DNA of 64,000 nt from a bacterium (GTDB lineage Bacteria > Bdellovibrionota > Bdellovibrionia > Bdellovibrionales > Bdellovibrionaceae). Both the position numbers and the translations under genes were made by a program. Every line of letters begins with the position of its first letter. Within the stretch, counting starts at the first letter, position 1. Where the stretch lies: positions 1 through 64,000 of the forward strand of contig JAIELP010000010.1 in assembly GCA_019752925.1 (NCBI GenBank), in the 5' to 3' direction. This document shows, piece by piece, positions 43,463-52,619 of the stretch. The notes under the pieces were generated by a model that was not told the DNA's origin, ran no database searches, and worked only from the letters and a program-made list of their open reading frames with translations.

Positions 43463-44668
43463 CTATTGAACTTTTGCGCCCCAGTTTTTGAGAGCTTGGC
43501 GGATTTTTTCGATGTGCTCAAGGCTTGTAGTTTCGATTACGAAGTCGATCTTGGTTTCTTTCAGATTTAAACCGCTTTTTACCCGGTCGTGATGCACTTC
43601 CAGAATATTAGCCTTATGCTCAGCTAAAATCTTAGTAAGCTGGCTTAAGCTCCCGGGAATATCCGGCACAATAACCGACATTTCGCTTAAGCGTCCACGC
43701 TGGATCTGACCGCGCTGAATAACCTGAGAAACAATATTAAGATCTATATTGCCACCACAAACCATCACGCAATTTTTTTTCAGAAGCTTAACCTTACCCG
43801 ATAATACGGCGGCTAGAGCTGCGGCTCCGGCGCCTTCGGCTACAGTTTTAGCACGTTCAAGTAAAAACACGATGGCCTCAGCAATTTCACCTTCACTTAC
43901 AGTAACAATATCGTCTACATACTTAGAAATAAAATCAGAGTACATTTCCTTACTTGGAGCTTTGATGGCAATACCATCCGCTATAGTGGCCACCGAATAA
44001 TTCGGCTCGGTATACTGATGGTTTTTAAAAAGTTGAAACATAGTATCCACAACCTGAGTTTGAACACCTATAACCTTAATTTTAGGATTCAGTGATTTAA
44101 GAGCTATGGCAATACCACTGATGAGCCCACCACCACCAATAGGTACAATAATTTGGTCTAATTGAGGAATTTGCTCGAACACTTCAAGACCTATGGTTCC
44201 CTGTCCTGCAATTACTTTTTCGTCTTCATAGGGGTGAACAAATACATAGGATTTTTCTTTTGCCAGTTGGTAGGCGTACTCTTTAGCTTCATCAAAAGAC
44301 TGACCTTTTAAGATAACCTGAGCTCCGTAATTTTGAGTGGCTTCTATTTTAGTAAGTGGAGCCGTTTCAGGCATAACAATCACAGATTTCACGTTATTCA
44401 AACTAGCACTTAAAGCCACGCCTTGAGCATGATTTCCGGCAGAACAGGCAATAACGCCTTTTGCTTTTTCCGCTTCAGTTAAAGAAGCAATTTTATTAGC
44501 AGCTCCTCGCATTTTAAAACTGCCGGTACGTTGGTTGTTTTCAAGTTTTAGGTAAATGTCAGCACCCATTAGTTTTGTGCAAGAGCTGGAAATATCACAG
44601 GGAGTATGAATAATTAAATTTTTAACGGTCTGCTGGGCATCTTTGATGTCTTGTAGAGTGACTTTCAT
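43463..44668 (-). CDS. ilvA: threonine ammonia-lyase with one ACT domain
   Basis: About 401 residues from the ATG at 44668, three bases after the tpiA stop region. The PLP part shows GSFKMRGAANKI with the PLP Lys, ACSAGNHAQGVA and PIGGGGLISGIA. The last 75 residues (SVIVPDIPGSLSQLTKIL to the end) form one ACT domain, the medium-length type of threonine dehydratase. It converts threonine to 2-oxobutanoate and NH3. It is the last gene of a glycolysis operon, which is unusual. A biosynthetic versus catabolic role is not settled. Confidence 0.92.
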   Translation of the reverse strand: MKVTLQDIKDAQQTVKNLIIHTPCDISSSCTKLMGADIYLKLENNQRTGSFKMRGAANKIASLTEAEKAKGVIACSAGNHAQGVALSASLNNVKSVIVMPETAPLTKIEATQNYGAQVILKGQSFDEAKEYAYQLAKEKSYVFVHPYEDEKVIAGQGTIGLEVFEQIPQLDQIIVPIGGGGLISGIAIALKSLNPKIKVIGVQTQVVDTMFQLFKNHQYTEPNYSVATIADGIAIKAPSKEMYSDFISKYVDDIVTVSEGEIAEAIVFLLERAKTVAEGAGAAALAAVLSGKVKLLKKNCVMVCGGNIDLNIVSQVIQRGQIQRGRLSEMSVIVPDIPGSLSQLTKILAEHKANILEVHHDRVKSGLNLKETKIDFVIETTSLEHIEKIRQALKNWGAKVQ

Positions 44669-44670
44669 AC

Positions 44671-45414
44671 TTATATTGTACAAATCTTAATAAAAGATTC
44701 AACTTGTAAAGCCGCTCCACCGATCAAAAACCCATCAACATGAGGGATGGCTAAGAGTTCTTTAGAGTTTTCAGGCTTAACGCTACCACCGTACAGAATT
44801 TGAAAGTTTTTAAAGGCGTTTTTAGTTAAGTATTGATGTAATTCACGGTGAACTTCGGCCACTTGTTCTGGTGTTGCCACCTTGCCAGTACCAATAGCCC
44901 AAACTGGTTCGTAAGCTAAAATTAAACGTTGGGATTTGTCGAAGCTTTTCAAGCCTTTGTCCATTTGCGCGAAGCAAATTTCTAAAGTTTTGCCTGCTTC
45001 TCGTTGAGCTAAGCTTTCACCTATACAAAATACCGGGTTTAATCCTAAAACTTGCAAGAGAGCATTTTTTTTATCAAGTAGCTCATCTTGCTCTTTAAAG
45101 ATTTCGCGTCTTTCACTGTGGCCCACAAGTGCATACTGAGCTTTCATAGATTGAGCTACTTCGGCTGAGTTTTCACCAGTGAATGCTCCTGATTTTTCAG
45201 AATGAATATTTTGCGGACCAAAACCTATTGCCGTTCCTGCACAAAGTGAAGAAACCGCTTCTAATGAAAAGGCTGAAGGAAATAAAATAACTTCTTTACC
45301 CTTAAAAAAATCTGGCGTTTTAAAAACATCGTTTTTAAATTTAATAACAAACTCGCGCGCTTCTTCAGGCGTTTTGTTCAGCTTCCAGTTGGCGGCAAAT
45401 ATTTTTTTAGACAT
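44671..45414 (-). CDS. tpiA: triosephosphate isomerase
   Basis: The 247-residue barrel enzyme has AANWKLNKT (Lys near 11), VGHSERREIF (catalytic His near 94), the flexible loop AYEPVWAIGTGKVAT with the catalytic Glu, and GGSVKPEN plus FLIGGAAL at the phosphate site. It interconverts DHAP and glyceraldehyde 3-phosphate. It starts at the last base of the pgk stop codon. It would also take the DHAP from the salvage operon at 3-5.7 kb into glycolysis. Confidence 0.96.
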   Translation of the reverse strand: MSKKIFAANWKLNKTPEEAREFVIKFKNDVFKTPDFFKGKEVILFPSAFSLEAVSSLCAGTAIGFGPQNIHSEKSGAFTGENSAEVAQSMKAQYALVGHSERREIFKEQDELLDKKNALLQVLGLNPVFCIGESLAQREAGKTLEICFAQMDKGLKSFDKSQRLILAYEPVWAIGTGKVATPEQVAEVHRELHQYLTKNAFKNFQILYGGSVKPENSKELLAIPHVDGFLIGGAALQVESFIKICTI

Positions 45415-46634
45415 TACGGCATCACTTCTGATTGTTTGCGAGGTCTTAAAATTTCAAGACCTGGAAGTTTTTCACCTTGTAAGTACTCAAGGCTCGCCCC
45501 ACCGCCAGTTGAAATATGAGTCATTTTGTCAGCAAAACCAGAAGCTTCTGCTGCGGCAGCCGAATCGCCGCCGCCTACGATTTTAACACCTTTTGATTCA
45601 GCTAATGCTTTGGCAACTGCAAATGTACCTTCACAGAAAGCCTTGTTTTCAAATACGCCCATTGGGCCATTCCAGAAAACAGTGGCCGCTTCAGATAAAG
45701 CCGCTGTGTAGTTTTTAATAGTTTGTGGACCTATATCTAAGCCCATGTAGTTATCTTCAATCACCGCAGATGTTGTAACTTTTTTATTTTCAACATTGCC
45801 GAACTCAGTTGAAACAATATGATCAACCGGCAACAACATAGTTTTGTTACGGGCTTCCATACGCTGAATCATTTCTTTAGCGTATTTTACTTTGTCCGCT
45901 TCAACTAAAGATTTACCTACAGGCACACCTTTAGCTTTTAAAAATGTGTAAGCCATAGCTCCACCGATAACAAAACCATCGACGATGTCGATTAACTTTT
46001 CGATAACTTCGATTTTATCCGAAATTTTAGCGCCGCCTAAGATGGCAATATACGGACGCTTTGGATTGTCAGTTAAGCTGTCTAACATTTTGATTTCTTT
46101 TTCGATTAAGAAACCAATGCCTTTATTTTTCATGATTTCCGGGAAAGCATGAATGCTGGCGTGAGCGCGGTGGCTGGCACCGAACGCATCGTTAATGTAA
46201 ATATCTGAATATGAAGCCCAGTATAAAGCCAAATCATTTTTATTTTCAGTTTCACCTTCGTCAAAACGTAAGTTCTCTAATAAAATGATTTCGTTTTTCA
46301 TATTACCATAAAGAATGTGTTTAACACCTTCAGAGCTCGGCTCTTCCATTAAAACAACGTCACGGCTAAGAAGCTCTGTTAAACGCTTAGCTACAGGCTC
46401 TAATGAAAATTGTTTATCCTTAGCTGATTTAGGGCGCCCCAAATGCGAGGCTAAAATTAATTTAGCACCTTTTTCAAGACAGTAATTGATTGTTGGCAAA
46501 CTGGCAGTAATACGAGTTTCATCTGTGATTTTGGTGCCATCTAGAGGAACGTTTAAATCCAGACGTAAGAATACGGTTTTACCCGCCATTTCAAAGTCGC
46601 GAACTGTTTTAATACCTTTTAAACCTGATGACAT
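45414..46634 (-). CDS. pgk: phosphoglycerate kinase
   Basis: The 406-residue kinase has FLRLDLNVPLD, ASHLGRPK, LLENLRFDEGE, AILGGAKISDKI, GPMGVFE and GGGDSAAAAEASG with STGGGASLEYLQG near the end. It makes ATP from 1,3-bisphosphoglycerate. An AGGA ribosome binding site precedes the ATG. It is the middle gene of a gap-pgk-tpiA set. Confidence 0.96.
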   Translation of the reverse strand: MSSGLKGIKTVRDFEMAGKTVFLRLDLNVPLDGTKITDETRITASLPTINYCLEKGAKLILASHLGRPKSAKDKQFSLEPVAKRLTELLSRDVVLMEEPSSEGVKHILYGNMKNEIILLENLRFDEGETENKNDLALYWASYSDIYINDAFGASHRAHASIHAFPEIMKNKGIGFLIEKEIKMLDSLTDNPKRPYIAILGGAKISDKIEVIEKLIDIVDGFVIGGAMAYTFLKAKGVPVGKSLVEADKVKYAKEMIQRMEARNKTMLLPVDHIVSTEFGNVENKKVTTSAVIEDNYMGLDIGPQTIKNYTAALSEAATVFWNGPMGVFENKAFCEGTFAVAKALAESKGVKIVGGGDSAAAAEASGFADKMTHISTGGGASLEYLQGEKLPGLEILRPRKQSEVMP

Positions 46635-46669
46635 ATAAATTCCTTAATCAAACTCAGTTAAAATTCAAA

Positions 46670-47668
46670 TTACTTAGAAGCCATGTATAAAGCCATGTCG
46701 ACCATACGGCTTGAGAAACCGTATTCATTGTCGTACCAAGATAAAACTTTAACTGTTTTACCGTTAACAACCATTGTTGTTTTGGCATCGACGATTGATG
46801 AATAAGGGTTACCGTTAAAATCAACGCTAACTAATTCTTTTTCTTCAACAGCTAATACGCCTTTTAAAGAACCTTTAGCGGCTTCTCTTAAAGCATCGTT
46901 AATTGCTGAAACTGAAGTTTCTTTTTTAGCTTGGAAAGTAAAATCCACTAAACTTACGTTTGGAGTCGGCACACGTACTGAAATACCGTCAATTTTACCT
47001 TTTAATTCAGGTAACACTAAGCCAACTGCTTTAGCCGCACCGGTAGTTGTAGGAATCATAGAAACAGCCGCACTTCTAGCGCGACGTAAATCTTTGTGTG
47101 AAGAATCTAAAATACGTTGATCGTTGGTGTACGAATGGATGGTCATCATGGTACCGCTTTCAATACCAACAGCATCATTTAAAACCTTAGCTAAGGGAGC
47201 TAAGCAGTTTGTTGTACAAGAAGCGTTTGATAAAAATGTGTGCTTAGAGGCATCGTACTGTGTGTGGTTGATACCGTAAACAACTGTTAAATCAACGCCA
47301 TCTGCCGGAGCTGATACCATTACTTTTTTTGCACCTGCAGTTACGTGTTTTTGATAATCGTCTTTACCTTTTAAAGCGCCGGTACATTCCATAACGATTT
47401 CAGCGCCCCAGGCTTTCCAAGGAATTTGAGCTGGATCTTTAGTTTGTGAAACGGGAATTTTTTTACCGTTGATGATTAAATTTTTATCATCGTAAGTTAC
47501 GTCAGCCTCAAAGATACCTTGAGAAGAATCGTATTTTAATAAATGCGCTAAACCTTCAACGCTGTCTAATGAGTTGATTCCTACGATATCCAGTTTTTCA
47601 AAACCTGCGCGGAAAAAGATACGACCGATACGACCGAAACCATTAATACCAACTTTTACTTTAGACAT
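46670..47668 (-). CDS. gap: glyceraldehyde-3-phosphate dehydrogenase
   Basis: The 332-residue enzyme begins KVGINGFGRIGRIFFRAG (NAD-binding fold) and has the catalytic Cys in SNASCTTNCLAPLAKVL and a WYDNEYGFSSRMVD C-terminus. It oxidises glyceraldehyde 3-phosphate to 1,3-bisphosphoglycerate. It lies 12 bp after tatD on the same strand, so replication-linked genes and glycolytic genes share an apparent transcript. Confidence 0.96.
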   Translation of the reverse strand: MSKVKVGINGFGRIGRIFFRAGFEKLDIVGINSLDSVEGLAHLLKYDSSQGIFEADVTYDDKNLIINGKKIPVSQTKDPAQIPWKAWGAEIVMECTGALKGKDDYQKHVTAGAKKVMVSAPADGVDLTVVYGINHTQYDASKHTFLSNASCTTNCLAPLAKVLNDAVGIESGTMMTIHSYTNDQRILDSSHKDLRRARSAAVSMIPTTTGAAKAVGLVLPELKGKIDGISVRVPTPNVSLVDFTFQAKKETSVSAINDALREAAKGSLKGVLAVEEKELVSVDFNGNPYSSIVDAKTTMVVNGKTVKVLSWYDNEYGFSSRMVDMALYMASK

Positions 47669-47680
47669 TTTACTCTCCTG

Positions 47681-48463
47681 TTAATTCTGTTTAATTAATT
47701 TAAAAAATAATTTTTCTGCGTTTTTTTTAGTTTGTTCACTTAAAGTTTGCAAGCTGACATTTTTAAGATCTGCTACAACTTGTGCTGTATGCACCACATA
47801 AGCCGACGTGTTAGATTTTCCGCGCATCGGCACCGGTGCTAAAAACGGAGCATCGGTTTCTACGTGTAATCTGTCCAACGGAACTATGTTTTTAACTGTG
47901 TTTCTTAAGTCGTCAGCATTTTTGAAAGTCACTACTCCTGAAATCGAAATATTGTAGCCTAAGTCCAAAGCTTGCTGAGCCAGATTTCCTGTACCCGTAA
48001 AGCAGTGGATAATTCCTTTAACTTGACCTTTAAACTCTTCTAAAATTTTAATGGTGTCTTCTTCAGCATCACGTGTGTGAATCTCAACAGGTAAACCTGT
48101 ATCCGCAGCAATTTTAAGCTGTTCACGAAAAGCATAAATCTGCTCTTCTTTTGGGGATTGATTGTAATAGTAGTCTAAGCCGATTTCACCGATAGCCACC
48201 ACTCTCGGATGAGAGGCATTCTTTCTTAAGAACTCACCTACTTCATCATTGTACTTAACACCGTCATGCGGGTGAACACCTATTGTACAGAAAACATGGG
48301 GCGAAAATTTTTCAGCTAAATCTATAACGATTGGTAAATCTGCAGGTTCTGTTCCGATGGTGATGATGCGGCTGACACCGACATCAATAGCCTGCTTGAG
48401 CGCCAACTCAGAGCCGCCTTCTAAACGGTCTAAATGGCAGTGCACATCAATCCACTCGAGCAT
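47681..48463 (-). CDS. tatD: TatD family metal-dependent DNase
   Basis: About 260 residues from the ATG at 48463, inside the end of holB (17-bp overlap). The amidohydrolase-type barrel shows DVHCHLD (metal ligands), GVHPHD, AIGEIGLDYYY, EIHTRDAEED, IHCFTG and ETDAPFLAPVPMRGK. TatD proteins are 3'-5' exonucleases. The tmk-holB-tatD order is common in bacteria and supports the calls of all three. Confidence 0.93.
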   Translation of the reverse strand: MLEWIDVHCHLDRLEGGSELALKQAIDVGVSRIITIGTEPADLPIVIDLAEKFSPHVFCTIGVHPHDGVKYNDEVGEFLRKNASHPRVVAIGEIGLDYYYNQSPKEEQIYAFREQLKIAADTGLPVEIHTRDAEEDTIKILEEFKGQVKGIIHCFTGTGNLAQQALDLGYNISISGVVTFKNADDLRNTVKNIVPLDRLHVETDAPFLAPVPMRGKSNTSAYVVHTAQVVADLKNVSLQTLSEQTKKNAEKLFFKLIKQN

Positions 48464-49412
48464 ATTGAATCCATAGGTTCTCAAATACTAAAGAAGTATC
48501 TGCGTTGGCGTTGATGTCTCTTTCCGCTGCAATTAAATGCTGACAGAGCCAGCCGAGTTTATTGGCCGATAAAGAGTAAAGTTGCTTCAGTCGTTCCGAC
48601 TGATCTGTGTTTAAAATAAATTTTTGCGCCTGAGTTTTTAAAATGATGGCATCGCGGCTCATTTGCAACCAGCAGTTGATGCTGAACTGAGCCCATGAGC
48701 GGTCTTTAACTGAATCTTTCCAGGTTTTATCCAATAAAAAGTTTTCGTCAGAACAGAATTGATCAAAAAAAGTAAGGGCTTCTTCGCGCTGAGCTTTTCC
48801 TTCAGGTGAAGATAATAATTCAAGTCTGTCGATTTGTCCGCGGCAACTGCGATAAGTCCAATCTGGAAGAGCCGGCTTAATTTTTTTAACTTCGTCATAA
48901 GTTAAAGCTGTAAAGCGCACCACCTGGGTGCGTGAACGTATAGTCGGTAAAAATTGATGTACGTCATTGGTAATTAAAATAAAAAATATATTTTCGCTGG
49001 GCTCTTCCAAAGTTTTTAAAAGTGCATTGGATGCCTGAGGGTTCATCGTTTGCGCCTGATCAATAATAACCACGCGGGCGCTCCCCATTGATGAAAGCGA
49101 TAATGAATCTAAGAGATCACGGATTTTTTCAACTTTGATCACCGGTCTTGTCAATTCGGGATCAGGTTTAATTACAGTTAAACTTTCAGACTGTTGTTTT
49201 TCAATACGAATACAGGCGCCGCATAGGCCACAGGCTTCAGGAGATTCATCACATACTAAAACTTGCGCAAAGGCCAAGGCCATTTTCATTTTGCCAATTC
49301 CTGACGGCCCTACAAACATAACGGCATGAGGCCAACGGCCCGCCTGTTTCAGTTGAAACAACTGTGAAATTTCGTTTTGATGTCCAACTACAGATTCAAT
49401 TACTCGAGCCAT
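48447..49412 (-). CDS. holB: DNA polymerase III delta' subunit
   Basis: The 321-residue clamp-loader subunit has a P-loop variant GPSGIGKMKMALAFAQ, a zinc module with CGLCGAC after a VCDESPEAC stretch, ARVVIIDQAQTMNPQASNALLKTLEEP and a TIRSRTQVVRF sensor. The Met in GIGKMK replaces the usual Ser/Thr, so ATP binding is probably weak or absent, as in delta' subunits. It overlaps tmk by 13 bp. Confidence 0.9.
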   Translation of the reverse strand: MARVIESVVGHQNEISQLFQLKQAGRWPHAVMFVGPSGIGKMKMALAFAQVLVCDESPEACGLCGACIRIEKQQSESLTVIKPDPELTRPVIKVEKIRDLLDSLSLSSMGSARVVIIDQAQTMNPQASNALLKTLEEPSENIFFILITNDVHQFLPTIRSRTQVVRFTALTYDEVKKIKPALPDWTYRSCRGQIDRLELLSSPEGKAQREEALTFFDQFCSDENFLLDKTWKDSVKDRSWAQFSINCWLQMSRDAIILKTQAQKFILNTDQSERLKQLYSLSANKLGWLCQHLIAAERDINANADTSLVFENLWIQYARVD

Positions 49413-50035
49413 TTTCTGCTCTTTAATTCGGTCAGTAGTAAGTTAAATAATTCTTCCGGCGTTTTTGAGGCATCAAGTACAAGCCAGTCTGTTGGGTGCT
49501 GTTCGGCCTGCTTCAAAAAACCTTCGCGTACACGGCGGTGAAAAGATTCGGCTTCAGATTCCATACGGTCTTCGGTTTCGCCCGTTGCTGCGGCACGAGA
49601 CTGGCGACGTCTTTGTGATTCTTCAATGGTAAGATCAAGTAAAACATTAAGATTAGGTTTTAATGAATCTGTTGCAAAATCGTTAAGCCAGTCCACTTGA
49701 TCGCCGGAAATTTGACGACCACCAGCCTGAAAGGCCACTGAGCTTGCAGTAAATCGATCGCACAAAACCCACTGTTTTTTTTCAAGCGCCGGTTTAATAA
49801 CCAAATCAACATGCTGTGAACGGCTGGCTTCATAAAGTAATAATTCTGTTCTGGGAGAAGGCACTTCTGCGCCTTTAGACAAAATAATATTACGGAGCTG
49901 ATCACCAATTAGAGTACCGCCCGGCTCGCGGGTTTTTATAAAGCTTTTATTTTGTATTCTTAAATGACTTTCAAGCTGGCTCATCAACGTGGATTTACCA
50001 GAGCCATCTAGACCTTCAAATGCCAGAAAAAACAT
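49400..50035 (-). CDS. tmk: thymidylate kinase
   Basis: The 211-residue kinase has FEGLDGSGKSTLMSQLESHL, TREPGGT, CDRFTASSVAFQAGGRQI and a LID segment with SRRRQSRAAATGETEDRME. It phosphorylates dTMP to dTDP. It is the first gene of the apparent tmk-holB-tatD-gap-pgk-tpiA-ilvA run and is divergent from secG across a 139-bp gap. Confidence 0.94.
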   Translation of the reverse strand: MFFLAFEGLDGSGKSTLMSQLESHLRIQNKSFIKTREPGGTLIGDQLRNIILSKGAEVPSPRTELLLYEASRSQHVDLVIKPALEKKQWVLCDRFTASSVAFQAGGRQISGDQVDWLNDFATDSLKPNLNVLLDLTIEESQRRRQSRAAATGETEDRMESEAESFHRRVREGFLKQAEQHPTDWLVLDASKTPEELFNLLLTELKSRKWLE

Positions 50036-50174
50036 AGCCCTTACGTATCTCGTAAGCTTGGTATTTTGTCATCATTAAACAATGCGTCAACTCGCTTCTT
50101 TAAGGATTAAAGCTAGACGAGAGAACACAGCAGATATAGTTTAAGTTTTTTATAAATTTGTAAGGAGAATCTTA

Positions 50175-50528
50175 ATGATTACATTTTTAGCTATCGTTCA
50201 TATTATTGCGTGCCTTGGCTTAGTTGGGCTTGTTTTACTTCAAGACTCTAAAAGCGGCGGAGTATTCACTTCTCAATCTTCTTCGAGCTCAGTTTTAGGT
50301 GCTGGCGGCGCGGCTACTTTAGCGCAAACAGCAACAAAAGTAATTGCAGCTTTATTTGCGGCAACTTGCATAGGTTTATCAATCATGTCTGCACGTTCTG
50401 AAAAATCAGTAGTTGATGGCGCTATCCCAACAGCAACTGTTCCGGCAGCTACTACTTCTGCTCCGGTAGAAACTGCAGCCCCTGCTGCTCCGGCAACTGC
50501 ACAACCAGCGGCTAATGAAAAAAAATAA
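50175..50528 (+). CDS. secG: protein-export membrane protein SecG
   Basis: The 117-residue protein has the two SecG membrane helices (FLAIVHIIACLGLVGLVLL and AATLAQTATKVIAALFAATCIGLS) around the conserved LLQDSKSGGVFTSQSSSSSVLGAGG loop. SecG assists SecYE in export. The C-terminal 35 residues are an Ala/Pro/Thr-rich tail. AAGGAG stands seven bases before the ATG. The 3' end overlaps the next gene by 14 bp. Confidence 0.93.
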   Translation: MITFLAIVHIIACLGLVGLVLLQDSKSGGVFTSQSSSSSVLGAGGAATLAQTATKVIAALFAATCIGLSIMSARSEKSVVDGAIPTATVPAATTSAPVETAAPAAPATAQPAANEKK

Positions 50529-51291
50529 TTGGATTGTTCCCGGACTTATTGTTCTGGGGATAGCCCTGATACTTGTTTCAACTTGGGCACCTCAGAAAAA
50601 ATTTGATCTGGGGTTCTCAAAAAAAATGGGCCGTGTAATTGAAAAAACCGGCCATGTTAGTTTTCAAAATAGCGGAATGCCCGCTGAAAACGAAGTTAAT
50701 TTAAATTATTCCATAGATACCCGCGACCTTTTTAGAACCGATAGTGAGTCTGAAGCTCTTATTGAATTCAATAATGGCGGCCAATTCCGCCTAGCTGAAA
50801 AATCAGAAATTCTAATCGATAAGCTCGACAATGGAAACCCACTGGTTGTTGTGAGAACCGGTGACATTTTCATTGAAAAATTTGGCAAATCCCCATCATT
50901 TTGGGTACGCAAAGATGGGCAAATATATACGGCCGTAGATTTTGCCTTAGTAGACAAGAAAAACTCTTCACGATTAAAAGAAGCTGTACCAACCAAACAA
51001 TCTCAAGAGCAGATCACTCAAATGGAAATTGAAAATGTTCTCAACTCGAAAAAGAATGATTTTTTTAAATGCTACGGGCAATTAATACAGAAAAGTCCGC
51101 AAGCCTCTGGCCAAGTTTTGGTTTCGTTTACAATTGAAAAACAAGGGCATACATCTAAGGTGGAAATCTCTAAGTCTGAAATTTTAGAATCAAACTTTAA
51201 ATCATGCCTCATGGAAGTTGTTGCTCGCACTAAATTTCGTTCTTTCAGTGGTAGCCCAGTGGCTACAGTTTTTCCTTTAAAATTTGAATAA
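50515..51291 (+). CDS. anchored protein with AgmX/PglI-type C-terminal domain
   Basis: The 258-residue protein has an N-terminal membrane helix (IVPGLIVLGIALILVSTW), a FecR-like beta region (about 60-130: DLFRTDSESEALIEFNNGGQFRLAE and VVVRTGDIFIEKFG) and a C-terminal AgmX/PglI domain (about 180-258: FFKCYGQLIQKSP, GQVLVSFTIEKQGHTSKVEI, FKSCLMEVVARTKF). These domains resemble TonB C-termini and, in myxobacteria, belong to gliding-related proteins. It overlaps secG by 14 bp. It probably acts in the periplasm. Confidence 0.8.
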   Translation: MKKNNWIVPGLIVLGIALILVSTWAPQKKFDLGFSKKMGRVIEKTGHVSFQNSGMPAENEVNLNYSIDTRDLFRTDSESEALIEFNNGGQFRLAEKSEILIDKLDNGNPLVVVRTGDIFIEKFGKSPSFWVRKDGQIYTAVDFALVDKKNSSRLKEAVPTKQSQEQITQMEIENVLNSKKNDFFKCYGQLIQKSPQASGQVLVSFTIEKQGHTSKVEISKSEILESNFKSCLMEVVARTKFRSFSGSPVATVFPLKFE

Positions 51292-51432
51292 AATAAAAAC
51301 TGGCCACTTTAATGGTGCATTCTTAAAATTGAGCCGAGCTTTACTAACGCCTCAAGATATTTTTTTGCAACAGAAATTTTTCATTCTTTACTCATTTATG
51401 ACTTACCTACGCAAATCAGCAGTGAACAACGA

Positions 51433-51495
51433 ATGAAGAGTTTCTTTTGTAAATACACTTTACATAAAGACCTGTGCAAGGATAAGTTATCTTAA
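51433..51495 (+). CDS. 20-residue reading frame coupled to a radical SAM gene
   Basis: The frame encodes a 20-residue peptide with two Cys (MKSFFCKYTLHKDLCKDKLS). Its TAA overlaps the ATG of the radical SAM gene by one base (TAATG), the geometry of translational coupling. No strong ribosome binding site is seen before it. It could be a leader peptide, a precursor peptide for the radical SAM proteins or chance. It is the only small frame in the 204-bp gap before the radical SAM pair that ends at its start. Confidence 0.3.
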   Translation: MKSFFCKYTLHKDLCKDKLS

Positions 51496-52619
51496 TGAGA
51501 ACCGCTGCAGAAATTAGAAAATCATTACCATCAAATTTTTGCCCGGTACCGTTTACGACACTTTTGTTGGATCCCGCTGGACAGGTCGGTATGTGCCGAC
51601 ATCATGGCCAACAAACATTTATTGGGAACATTAAAAACAATACAATTTTAGAAATTTGGAATAGTGAAAAAGCCATACAATGGCGTAAAGAGTTTTTGCA
51701 GAACAATGTGAAGATTTGCGACCCTTTGCTTTTTGATCGACGCTGTAATCTTACTAATAATTGGAATGACCTTTTACCTTATGCTGAGCTTTCTGAAATT
51801 CAAACGCAGCCTTTTTTAAGATTGACGGCAAATTTAAACGGACGTTGTAATTTGACTTGCCAAACCTGTAAAGTCTGGGAAATGCCTAACGGCCTTTATA
51901 CAGAAGAAAACTTCTGGGGTCCGGCCAAAGAGGCTATATTTCCATATTTAAAGTATGTCGATATGTTAGGTGGAGAGCCGTTTTTCCAATCGGACACATT
52001 TCGGTTAATGGAAGAGGTCCATGCTGTTAATCCAGACTGTCTATGGGATATTACAACTAACATGCACTGGCAGCATAAAGATAAAATTTTAGATAAAATT
52101 AACCTCATGAATTTTAAAAATATAAACATTTCGCTAGATTCGTTAATACCGGAGATATTTAATAAAATAAGAAAGCCCGGGCGTCTGGACGTATTTCTTA
52201 AAAACCTTGAGTTACTTTTAAGCGCACGAGATCAAAAGAAAAATTCTTTCGAAATTAGTTTAAATTGCGTTGTACAAAAAGATAACTGGACCGAACTTAA
52301 AAACATTTTAAATTTTTGCGAAGAAAGAGAAATAAAGCCACATTTTTTTCATGTGCGCGACCCCTTTGAGTTCTCTTTACTTGATTTAGATCAAAGCCAG
52401 CGGATAAAAATATTAGATTTTTATTTAAGTACATTTGTTTCATCAGATATTGCATTTATGTACCGAGTTATCACACCACTTATCAATTCATTACCAAGTG
52501 AGTATAAGGCTGGTTATTTAGTTACTTTTAACGAAATATTAAAAAATGCTCGGCTGACTAGATCTTACCTTAAGGGTTCTTCACAAATTAAACCCAAGCA
52601 CGAGAACAAGTATGATTGA
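51495..52619 (+). CDS. radical SAM protein, SPASM-like cysteines first
   Basis: The 374-residue protein has the radical SAM cluster motif C118-x3-C122-x2-C125 (CNLTCQTC) and LGGEPFF near 156. Before the core stand four cysteines (C16, C34, C75, C84) in a SPASM-like context: CPVPFTTLLLDPAGQVGMC, then IGNI-x-ILEIWNSE, which in other enzymes follows the core. The pattern matches the twitch or inverted-SPASM radical SAM group. It overlaps the second radical SAM gene by 8 bp. The substrate is unknown; 5'-deoxyadenosine would be a by-product. Confidence 0.85.
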   Translation: MRTAAEIRKSLPSNFCPVPFTTLLLDPAGQVGMCRHHGQQTFIGNIKNNTILEIWNSEKAIQWRKEFLQNNVKICDPLLFDRRCNLTNNWNDLLPYAELSEIQTQPFLRLTANLNGRCNLTCQTCKVWEMPNGLYTEENFWGPAKEAIFPYLKYVDMLGGEPFFQSDTFRLMEEVHAVNPDCLWDITTNMHWQHKDKILDKINLMNFKNINISLDSLIPEIFNKIRKPGRLDVFLKNLELLLSARDQKKNSFEISLNCVVQKDNWTELKNILNFCEEREIKPHFFHVRDPFEFSLLDLDQSQRIKILDFYLSTFVSSDIAFMYRVITPLINSLPSEYKAGYLVTFNEILKNARLTRSYLKGSSQIKPKHENKYD

